This document shows positions 1-4,794 of a stretch of DNA of 6,927 bases, piece by piece; within the stretch, counting starts at the first letter, position 1; the number at the start of each line of letters is the position of its first letter. A program made the translations under genes and the position numbers. The stretch comes from Fulvivirga aurantia. Lineage in GTDB: Bacteria > Bacteroidota > Bacteroidia > Cytophagales > Cyclobacteriaceae. The DNA lies in the NCBI RefSeq assembly GCF_009711475.1, contig NZ_SMMD01000739.1, positions 1-6,927 on the forward strand, given 5' to 3'. The notes below the pieces were generated by a model that worked only from the letters and a program-made list of their open reading frames with translations, was not told where the DNA came from and ran no database searches.

Positions 1-34
1 GCTCAGATGGTTAGAGCGCAGGATTCATAACCCT
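1..34 (+). pseudogene. Intronless 5' fragment of a tRNA(CAU), cut by the window edge
   Basis: The first 34 bases equal the spliced exon sequence of the complete tRNA at 156-494: they match 165-192 and then continue directly into 458-463. The fragment holds the D arm, the anticodon CAU and the start of the anticodon 3' stem. After position 34 the sequence diverges, so no T arm or acceptor 3' strand follows. The acceptor 5' strand would lie left of the window. This is either the remnant of a tRNA gene broken by an integration event or a decayed tandem copy. It has no intron at the place where the other copy is interrupted. Confidence 0.8.
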
Positions 35-49
35 AAGCGATTGAGCCAC

Positions 50-72
50 AACCTTTTGAAATTCAAAGGGTT
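50..72. repeat. Inverted repeat (9-bp stem, 5-nt loop)
   Basis: AACCTTTTG (50-58) pairs with CAAAGGGTT (64-72) around the loop AAATT, with one T-G wobble. It starts 16 bases after the point where tRNA identity is lost. No T tract follows, so it is unlikely to be a standard terminator. Confidence 0.6.
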
Positions 73-93
73 AGGTAAAGGTAAAGAATTTTG

Positions 94-112
94 GTACAAC
101 ATAAGTACAACA
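94..112 (+). repeat. Direct repeat GTACAACA x2
   Basis: GTACAACA occurs at 94-101 and again at 105-112, an 11-bp period close to one DNA turn. That spacing would suit a protein binding the same face twice, for example an integrase or excisionase arm site. This use is inferred from position only. Confidence 0.45.
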
Positions 113-116
113 AATG

Positions 117-137
117 CATTCAATAAACGGTTGAATG
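117..137. repeat. Perfect inverted repeat (7-bp arms, 7-nt spacer)
   Basis: CATTCAA (117-123) and TTGAATG (131-137) are exact reverse complements separated by TAAACGG. The dyad lies 18 bp upstream of the tRNA 5' end. It may be an operator, an integrase core-type site or a leftover hairpin. Nothing in the window decides among these. Confidence 0.55.
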
Positions 138-155
138 TCAATATTTTGAAAAAAT

Positions 156-494
156 GGCGGGGTAGCTCAGATGGTTAGAGCGCAGGATTCATAATTGGCT
201 AAAAAAGCCGGTTGTGCCCCCAGGCAGAAATGTCTGGATGGAATAGGGTTAATTCATGGAAACCTAAGTTCTGAAAAGAAAATCAGGATATGGCAATCAT
301 GAGCCAAGTCCCGGAAGCGTCCGGGAAAGGTGCAGAGACTAGTTGGTGTGGTACGATCTTACCACGTAATACAACAGCAACGCCCTACACCTGACTCCTT
401 ATTTATAAGGAAAGGTGGTGATATAGTCCACGCATTAGTGAAAGCTAGTGATAAGTGAACCCTGAGGTCGGCAGTTCGATTCTGCTCCCCGCTA
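156..494 (+). tRNA. tRNA with CAU anticodon (elongator Met likely), interrupted by a group I intron
   Basis: Exons 156-192 and 458-494 join to a 74-nt cloverleaf. The acceptor is GGCGGGG (156-162) against CCCCGCT (487-493), with G1-U72 as a wobble, and the discriminator is A494. The D stem is GCTC/GAGC, the anticodon loop TTCATAA, the T stem GGCAG/CTGCT, and the T loop TTCGATT. The CCA is not encoded; the DNA reads CAA instead. The G1-U72 pair and the absence of the GGG/CCC anticodon stem argue against an initiator tRNA. A CAU anticodon also occurs in tRNA-Ile(k2C), which cannot be excluded by eye, but the body looks like Bacteroidetes elongator Met. Position 31-39 is an A-C mismatch (A187, C460). 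The intron sits between anticodon base 36 and base 37. A partial intronless copy lies at 1-34. Confidence 0.88.
193..457 (+). ncRNA. Group I self-splicing intron in the tRNA anticodon loop (IC3-like), no ORF
   Basis: The helices can be traced as follows. P1 is 190-200/206-216: exon CAU faces guide GUG, with U192-G214 as the splice-site wobble. P2 is 220-226/231-237 with a GAAA loop. P3 is 244-249/382-387 and P4 is 254-258/298-302. P5 is 269-274/283-288, flanked by CCTAAG (263-268) and TATGG (289-293), the classic 11-nt tetraloop receptor. P6 is 309-314/321-326. P7 is 337-341/424-428 and P8 is 388-392/413-417 plus 397-401/406-410. P9 is 433-439/444-450 with a GAAA loop. The intron ends in omegaG at 457. 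Exon CAU, guide GUG and the insertion point are the same as in the Azoarcus tRNA-Ile(CAU) intron. An extra hairpin (348-353/360-365) sits between P7 and P3. The size is 265 nt and there is no homing endonuclease. Confidence 0.92.
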
Positions 495-495
495 C

Positions 496-528
496 AAAAA
501 AATCCCGGCCAAAACCGGGATTTTTTTT
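496..528. terminator. Bidirectional rho-independent terminator
   Basis: TCCCGG (503-508) pairs with CCGGGA (515-520) around loop CCAAAA. An A tract (496-502) lies on the left and a T tract (521-528) on the right. Read rightward it ends the tRNA transcript; read leftward it ends the minus-strand cluster, whose last stop codon is at 544-546. The A and T tracts can also extend the stem. Confidence 0.9.
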
Positions 529-536
529 ATACAGGT

Positions 537-555
537 CTATTTGTTAATCAAATAG
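537..555. repeat. Inverted repeat over the stop codon of the last minus-strand gene
   Basis: CTATTTG (537-543) and CAAATAG (549-555) are perfect reverse complements around TTAAT. The minus-strand stop codon (544-546) falls in the loop. In the leftward transcript this small AT-rich hairpin precedes the main terminator and could protect the 3' end. It may also be chance, given the base composition. Confidence 0.4.
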
Positions 556-1209
556 CCTTTTCAGCAATCCTTTTTTCCTCTCAAGAACAACCGAATATAA
601 ACTATCTCCCTGAGTATTGGGGTTGTCAAACTTTATCTCTGCCACAGCTTGTTTTCTTCTTAGGAAATTGAATGGTTTCTTTCCTGGTCGCTTGTAATAA
701 TGAAAAACTTCAAAATTGTGGATGACCTTGTACTCAGCAAACAGGGTATCCAAGGAAGGCACGTACAGTCCTTTGAATTTGAGGTCGGGATAATTAAGGG
801 TAAACTTTTTTGCCGGAATGGGCTGTAAAGCTTTGGTTGGTTCTACCAGATAGATGGTATCTACTGAACCGGTTTGAAAAGATCCACTGGTAGATGAGTG
901 AACCAATGAATAGCTGATCAGATTACGTCTTAGATTGCCGACCTCTCTTCTTATCGTTTCTTTTAGATTAGATTCCAGGACAAGCTTAGCATTGGCTGCA
1001 TCGATCTCAGCAATTTCAGCACGGATCCGGTTCTTGCCGGCATCATCCCGCCATATCTCCACCTCACGCTGTTTGAGCTGATATATCTCCTGGTAATCAT
1101 CAGTTTTCTGTTTTTCCTTTTTGAGTAGTAGAAAAAGTACCACAATCACAACTGCCTGGACTATCCAGTAATATTTTCTGATGAAGTTGAAAATAGTGAG
1201 AATTGTCAT
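544..1209 (-). CDS. Membrane-anchored coiled-coil protein, spanin-like (Bacteroidetes prophage type)
   Basis: The protein has 221 aa. Residues 1-12 are short and basic, 13-29 form one strongly hydrophobic membrane helix ending in a lysine cluster (KKEKQK), and about 32-95 are charged and heptad-like, consistent with a coiled coil. The rest (115-221) is a mixed, probably globular part ending in a basic tail. This layout, an inner-membrane anchor plus a periplasmic coiled coil, is that of Rz-like inner spanins and of small membrane proteins of Bacteroidetes prophages (DUF6549-like). The C-terminal stretch around 176-199 (PGKKPFN, then DNPNT) reminds me of that group, but this is memory-based resemblance, not a search. 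It starts 2 nt after the stop of the 101-aa gene, with a GGA-containing purine run upstream, so it is probably co-translated. It is the last gene before the shared terminator. Confidence 0.75.
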   Translation of the reverse strand: MTILTIFNFIRKYYWIVQAVVIVVLFLLLKKEKQKTDDYQEIYQLKQREVEIWRDDAGKNRIRAEIAEIDAANAKLVLESNLKETIRREVGNLRRNLISYSLVHSSTSGSFQTGSVDTIYLVEPTKALQPIPAKKFTLNYPDLKFKGLYVPSLDTLFAEYKVIHNFEVFHYYKRPGKKPFNFLRRKQAVAEIKFDNPNTQGDSLYSVVLERKKGLLKRLFD

Positions 1210-1211
1210 AG

Positions 1212-1517
1212 TTAATTTCCTTTATCGGATGCCACCCTATCCTCCTTGTCCTTTAGCTCCAGTTTGATCTCATAAAGTAGCCTAGTCATTTCCGAATTGG
1301 TCTTAGTAAGCTGCTGAAAGAGCTTATCCTGAGTAATCTTGAGATCCGAGTTAGTTTGCTTTTGGGTATTCACTTCATACTCCAACCGGGCTAAACGCAC
1401 ATTAACATTCACCCACATTGTAATGATCACAATCAACAAGCTAATTGAGCTGAACAATAAGTGACCAATGTTTAGCGTGGTATTTAGTCGGATGATTGAA
1501 TTATATTCCTTCTCCAT
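1212..1517 (-). CDS. Small membrane protein with a cytoplasmic or periplasmic coiled coil
   Basis: The protein has 101 aa. Residues 17-37 form a single hydrophobic helix, and 41-92 are highly charged with regular leucine and isoleucine spacing typical of a coiled coil. There is no signal-peptidase site and no catalytic motif. The start at 1517 lies inside the 3' end of the upstream ATPase gene (17-nt overlap in another frame), and the stop is 2 nt before the next gene, so all three are one operon. Two consecutive membrane/coiled-coil genes fit a phage lysis or envelope module: this one could be a holin-like or spanin partner. One membrane helix plus coiled coil is too generic to name a family, and it could equally be a structural membrane anchor. 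Confidence 0.7.
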   Translation of the reverse strand: MEKEYNSIIRLNTTLNIGHLLFSSISLLIVIITMWVNVNVRLARLEYEVNTQKQTNSDLKITQDKLFQQLTKTNSEMTRLLYEIKLELKDKEDRVASDKGN

Positions 1518-2673
1518 TTACTTCGGGTTCAAATTGATCAATAATTTTTTGCTGGGTGACATTGTATTGAATACCAGTCGCTCCATAGCGGTTTTTAGTA
1601 GCCACAGCATAGTTGTTGATGAATGTATCGTCTACTTTAACCACTTCCAGGTTGATACCGGCATCAAACAGTGGTGCGGTACCTCCCCGGATGGTACCCT
1701 GGGTGGTGCGTTGAAAAATGATTATGAAAATTGTGTTGGGGAATTCTTTTCTTAGCCGGTCAAATTCTGAGGATTTGACATGTAGCTTGTTCCAACTATC
1801 AATGACAATTATATCAAAATCATTGGCTGCTTTACGAATAGTATCAAAACCATCGGGCAACTGATCAGTAATAAAAATATTGTTCCTGTTTTCAGCTTCA
1901 AGGTACTCTTCCCGCATCCTTCTGACCAGGTCGGACTTGCGGCCAATCTCCAGCGAAAAAATGGCCACCTTCATATCCAGGACAGCAAAGGCATTGGCCA
2001 GCTGATAGCTGAAGCGGGTCTTACCACCACCCTGGTCTCCTTCCAGCGTAATGGCCAGTTCAAATCGCTCCAGATCTCCCAACAGCATCCCTAAATCACC
2101 AGCTAACCTGAATGAATTTTCTGAAGGTCTCTCATCTATTTCATTCATAGAGTCAAAAAGGCTCTTCTTTCGCTTGGGTTTGGATGGCACTTCCGAAACC
2201 GCAGTATCAATACCATTTAAAACTTTGATTTCTGAGGCTAACTCCAGTTCTTTTTTCCATGAGTCATTGATGTTAATTTTGACTTGGCCATTATCAGGAA
2301 GCGTGTTGTATTGATTGATCAATACCTCCTGAATTTTAGCGATATGTCTGGCCAATAGAGATGATTTTCTGATGCTTTTCTCTAGAATGGCCTTTTGCAG
2401 CGACTTGATGTAAAGCCCTAATTGATGCTTGGTTTTCACCTGATTATGCATCCTGAGAAACTTGGTTATAAATTTTCTGGCAGCATCATTTCTCTGTTTG
2501 AGGTGATCGTTTAATTTCTGAATGTACAGGTCTATTGATTCGGTTACAGTTTGGTCTTTTTTGTACCAGGCATTTGCTTCTAAAAAGAACTCGTGTCCCT
2601 CAAGAAGCACTTTGGGAAGGGCTTGCAGATTGACCCCCTGGATTTTCTCTGAATAGTTGTTGACCGAAATCAT
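1501..2673 (-). CDS. RecA/DnaB-fold ATPase (KaiC/RadA-like), phage-type
   Basis: The protein has 390 aa. The C-terminal part is a P-loop ATPase of the RecA superfamily. Walker A is GDQGGGKT (212-219), followed by a long helix and the strand VAIFSLE (236-242) typical of DnaB, RadA and KaiC proteins. Walker B is DIIVIDSW (287-294). FQRTTQG (320-326) is a likely Q/R sensor loop, and IRGGTAPLFDAG (328-339) resembles the RGG/SG segment seen in these ATPases. The N-terminal 190 residues are helical and basic with no motif I recognise; a Lys/Arg-rich linker (165-170) joins the two parts. It probably acts on DNA in replication or recombination of the element, but no canonical DnaB N-domain or RadA zinc finger is present, so helicase activity is unproven. 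The start at 2673 sits at the edge of a perfect dyad (2672-2692). Confidence 0.85.
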   Translation of the reverse strand: MISVNNYSEKIQGVNLQALPKVLLEGHEFFLEANAWYKKDQTVTESIDLYIQKLNDHLKQRNDAARKFITKFLRMHNQVKTKHQLGLYIKSLQKAILEKSIRKSSLLARHIAKIQEVLINQYNTLPDNGQVKININDSWKKELELASEIKVLNGIDTAVSEVPSKPKRKKSLFDSMNEIDERPSENSFRLAGDLGMLLGDLERFELAITLEGDQGGGKTRFSYQLANAFAVLDMKVAIFSLEIGRKSDLVRRMREEYLEAENRNNIFITDQLPDGFDTIRKAANDFDIIVIDSWNKLHVKSSEFDRLRKEFPNTIFIIIFQRTTQGTIRGGTAPLFDAGINLEVVKVDDTFINNYAVATKNRYGATGIQYNVTQQKIIDQFEPEVNGEGI

Positions 2674-2692
2674 AGGTCAAGGATAGACCTAT
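2672..2692 (-). promoter_or_regulatory. Perfect dyad covering the start codon of the ATPase gene
   Basis: ATAGGTC (2672-2678) and GACCTAT (2686-2692) are exact 7-bp reverse complements around a 7-nt spacer. On the minus-strand transcript the 3' arm ends with the A and U of the AUG, so folding would partly hide the start. It may be an RNA hairpin controlling translation or a DNA operator. It lies in the only sizeable gap of the cluster (2674-2736). Function is inferred. Confidence 0.45.
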
Positions 2693-2736
2693 TTGAGATT
2701 TAGCTTTCGGCTTGATTCGTTTTGAGTTCGGGTTAT

Positions 2737-3678
2737 TTAAACATCCACTAAATTCAAGTTGAGTTTCAAGCATTTGGCCTTCATCTGTAGCTGATCGTTT
2801 GCTCCATTCAACTCATATTTCAGCGGATAATTAGCGGTCAACACTTCTGTTTTTACTTTATTGGTGTGCTTGGTAACTGCCACTCCTACCTGTTTAGTAA
2901 TAGTATGCCATTTGTGCTTTTTGGTGAATCCATCTAACACATCCGAAGGATAACTACTCAGCAAAAATTGGCCCTTGATCTCACTCAAGGTTTCCAGAAG
3001 CTGGGTAAAATCCTTTTCCGTGTAGCCTTTGTAGTGGCCCATATCAGAGTTGAAGTAAGGTGGGTCGCAATAGAAGAAACTGTCGGCACCATCTCTGCTC
3101 TTGATCACCTTTAAGGCATCATTGTTCTCGATATCCACCATATCCAGCCTATGCTGTAAGTCTTTGGTGAATGTCAGCTTCTTATTGACAAATCGCTTAA
3201 GCGTTCCATTGCTGTTCCGTTCGTAGGCATAACCGCCAAAGATTCGGGAAGAAAAACTCATATTGGTCTGTACCCAGAAGGCCCAGGCGCGTTGTACCGG
3301 ATTGAGCTTTTCGGTATTCTTTAGAATATCCTGGGTTTCCCGGTGGATCTGTCGGCTGTGCGGAGTAGCCTGGATAAGTTTTTCCAGTTTGGCAAATTCT
3401 GTTTTGCAGACCCGGTAGAAATTCACTACTTCACCATTCAGATCATTGATCACTTCCATTTCGGATGGCTCTTTGGCAAAAAAAACGGCTGCGCCTCCCA
3501 CAAAGGGTTCGCAATAGAGTTTATGTTTAGGTATGAGAGATAGGATCAAGGTCACCAGCCGTTGTTTGCCTCCGTAATAGGTAATTGGAGTCTTTTTGAC
3601 AAAATCTAGAGTTCCTAAAGGAGATTCTAATCCGACTGAGATTTGATAAGGATTCTCCTTAAAATTCAGCGCTTTCAT
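2737..3678 (-). CDS. DNA adenine-N6 methyltransferase, Dam/D12 class
   Basis: The protein has 313 aa and transfers a methyl group from S-adenosylmethionine to adenine N6 in DNA. Motifs appear in Dam-family order: YYGGK (34-38, motif X), EPFVGGAAVFF (57-67, motif I, SAM binding), NDLN (78-81, motif II), a helical target-recognition region (about 85-190), and catalytic DPPY (205-208, motif IV). LLSSYPS (239-245) follows as a later strand. All key residues are present, so it should be active. The first 30 residues precede the catalytic domain and the last 30 extend past it; the size is normal to slightly long for the family. No restriction endonuclease is next to it, so it is an orphan enzyme, as is common in phages, where it guards against host restriction or regulates DNA transactions. 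The start is 12 nt after the 69-aa gene. Target sequence cannot be read from the gene. Confidence 0.93.
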   Translation of the reverse strand: MKALNFKENPYQISVGLESPLGTLDFVKKTPITYYGGKQRLVTLILSLIPKHKLYCEPFVGGAAVFFAKEPSEMEVINDLNGEVVNFYRVCKTEFAKLEKLIQATPHSRQIHRETQDILKNTEKLNPVQRAWAFWVQTNMSFSSRIFGGYAYERNSNGTLKRFVNKKLTFTKDLQHRLDMVDIENNDALKVIKSRDGADSFFYCDPPYFNSDMGHYKGYTEKDFTQLLETLSEIKGQFLLSSYPSDVLDGFTKKHKWHTITKQVGVAVTKHTNKVKTEVLTANYPLKYELNGANDQLQMKAKCLKLNLNLVDV

Positions 3679-3690
3679 GGTGGTACTCTC

Positions 3691-3900
3691 TCATTTTTTG
3701 CGCTTTTTGCTGAACGATTTCTTACTAGCAGCTACCAAAGGGTCTAGCACATCCTCGGCCTTATGGAGTTCATCAATCAAGGCTTTCCGAATGCTATTGG
3801 TCTGGCCAATGGCATTGTGAAAGCTGATTTCTTCAGTCAGATGTCTCTGGTAGCATTTCAGGGCTTTGATGATAATGGCTTCTTGTTGGGCTTTGGTCAT
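3691..3900 (-). CDS. Hypothetical small protein (69 aa), co-translated
   Basis: The protein has 69 aa, is probably all helical, and ends in a very basic tail (SFSKKRKK). I recognise no family. Its ATG overlaps the stop of the 187-aa methyltransferase-like gene in the ATGA arrangement, and its own stop is 12 nt before the Dam-type methyltransferase, so it is placed between two methyltransferase-like genes and probably translated with them. The basic tail suggests contact with nucleic acid, but that is a guess. The tight junctions on both sides are the main reason to call it real. Confidence 0.65.
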   Translation of the reverse strand: MTKAQQEAIIIKALKCYQRHLTEEISFHNAIGQTNSIRKALIDELHKAEDVLDPLVAASKKSFSKKRKK

Positions 3901-4460
3901 GATTTCTTAGTTTTTGTTAAACCTGGTTCGTAGCGCACCGAATCGGTGGCTTTACGCCTGAAGACTATCAAAGCGTGTTCCGCTGATCTACCGAAAACTG
4001 GTGGAAGGATAAATTCATCAATCTTTTCGGCAATTTTGTTAAGTTCTCCAGTTGGCCAGTCCTTTTGAGTATTTGTGGTCAGAATGACAAGTAACCCACC
4101 AACGCTTAATAGCTGGAGCGTGTGATAGATGAAGGTCACAACCACTGGTAGATGATCTGAATATGGATAGTTCGGGTGAAAATAAAACTGATAAGGCGGC
4201 CAGCCAATGGCCAACGCGAATGGGTAGCCAGGAAGTTGGCTTACCTCACGATAGGAATCAACAGATTGCCAATCAAAAAGCATTTCCAAATGAAGGTTGT
4301 GGTAACTAACCTGGGAACCAATTATTGGAAGATCATTATTAGCTTGGAATACGATAGCATTCTGACCTGGACTATAACCATGATGCCTCGCCAGTCTCCA
4401 AACCAAATCTTCCAATTCCTGTGTACCAAACAGCGGGTGCAAATGTTTCACCTCGTTCAT
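3897..4460 (-). CDS. Methyltransferase-like protein lacking motif I, altered catalytic motif
   Basis: The protein has 187 aa. The segment FALAIGWPPYQ (81-91) sits at the end of a hydrophobic strand exactly like the (N/D/S)PPY motif IV of N6-adenine methyltransferases (compare IIGNPPY). It is followed about 30 residues later by a helix, then GGLLVILTTN (121-130), typical of the following strand in this fold, and a final ALIVFRR strand (163-169). Two things are wrong for an enzyme: the first residue of the motif is W, not N, D or S, and no SAM-binding motif I precedes it. It may be a truncated or repurposed methyltransferase domain, or only superficially similar. The stop overlaps the next gene by ATGA, and the start is 9 nt after the 56-aa gene. 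The frame is intact and embedded in an operon, so it does not look like a dead gene. Confidence 0.7.
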   Translation of the reverse strand: MNEVKHLHPLFGTQELEDLVWRLARHHGYSPGQNAIVFQANNDLPIIGSQVSYHNLHLEMLFDWQSVDSYREVSQLPGYPFALAIGWPPYQFYFHPNYPYSDHLPVVVTFIYHTLQLLSVGGLLVILTTNTQKDWPTGELNKIAEKIDEFILPPVFGRSAEHALIVFRRKATDSVRYEPGLTKTKKS

Positions 4461-4469
4461 AGAACTAGA

Positions 4470-4640
4470 TTAGTGCTTACCGGATTTTTTCAACTCGCGA
4501 GTTGCCCTGCGGATAGCTGCTGTCCAGGCTTCCCCTCTTTTTCGCGTGCGCTTGGCATGACGGCTGATCATCGATACCCTTTGGGTATTGGCTGCTTTTC
4601 CAAATGATGATCGTCTTTTTCGTATTTTCTTCTGTGCCAT
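4470..4640 (-). CDS. Small very basic protein (56 aa), phage-type
   Basis: The protein has 56 aa and about a third of its residues are Lys or Arg. The N terminus (residues 1-10) is MAQKKIRKRR. The core SMISRHAKRTRKRGEAWT (23-40) followed by a helix with RRATREL (44-50) resembles a pattern I associate with small basic phage and virus proteins (HAK..RK.GE.W..A..RA..EL), which suggests nucleic-acid binding. This frame is preferred over an overlapping longer frame (4477-4758) because of that pattern, because it ends 9 nt before the next gene, and because it leaves the divergent promoter region free. It is probably the first gene of the leftward operon. No Shine-Dalgarno is seen; the leader before the ATG is A-rich. 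Confidence 0.7.
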   Translation of the reverse strand: MAQKKIRKRRSSFGKAANTQRVSMISRHAKRTRKRGEAWTAAIRRATRELKKSGKH

Positions 4641-4794
4641 GATGTTTTTTCATCAATAATAGCACAGAAGAGAAAATTGCTTTCGGGTTGGTTCGGGATA
4701 GGTATTGGTTAGTAATCATTAATTTCATTTCTTTAATGGGTATCAGAGTATCAGGCATTAGAAGCTGCTTTGCTGGGCTTATTTAGCAAGATTG
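4641..4794. promoter_or_regulatory. Divergent intergenic region between leftward cluster and rightward unit
   Basis: The region is 154 bp with transcription leaving in both directions, so promoters for both units should be here. On the minus strand TATTATTG (about 25 bp before the 56-aa ATG) approaches the Bacteroidetes -7 element TAnnTTTG but lacks a clear TTG at -33. On the plus strand TAATTTCA is similarly close. A small dyad TAAT-C-ATTA lies near 4711-4719. None of these is decisive. Confidence 0.4.

Larger units (their letters stand above)
35..155. other. Noncoding junction region between the tRNA fragment and the complete tRNA
   Basis: No coding frame of note is visible. The region holds two perfect or near-perfect hairpins (50-72 and 117-137), a tandem 6-mer AGGTAA at 73-84, and a direct repeat GTACAACA at 94-101 and 105-112. 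This density of short inverted and direct repeats beside a broken tRNA is what integrase attachment arms look like, but no integrase gene is present and the assignment is inferred. The last 20 bases are AT-rich (a TATTTTG at 142-148) and may hold the tRNA promoter. I do not see a well-spaced Bacteroidetes -33/-7 pair. Confidence 0.45.

Noticed and set aside
193..457. Archaeal-type tRNA intron or group II intron
   Set aside because: There is no bulge-helix-bulge and no GUGYG/domain V; the P3-P9 group I core and terminal G fit instead.
963..1145. 60-aa minus-strand frame
   Set aside because: It lies wholly within the membrane/coiled-coil gene at 544-1209 in another frame; no independent signal.
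1468..2314. Plus-strand frames at 1468-1755 and 2051-2314
   Set aside because: Antisense to the ATPase gene, whose Walker motifs prove the minus-strand frame.
530..2536. 12-mer TACAGGTCTATT at 530-541 and 2525-2536
   Set aside because: One copy is after the terminator and the other is inside the ATPase coding frame. No further similarity flanks either, so chance is the simpler reading.
3343..3543. 66-aa plus-strand frame
   Set aside because: Antisense to the Dam-type methyltransferase, within its motif-bearing region.
4176..4607. 143-aa plus-strand frame
   Set aside because: It lies antisense to the 187-aa and 56-aa genes, which have motif support and coupled junctions; its own product shows none.
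4477..4758. 93-aa minus-strand frame
   Set aside because: It overlaps the 56-aa basic gene in another frame, spans the divergent promoter region, and its product has no coherent pattern. The 56-aa frame fits phage-type proteins and the operon spacing better.
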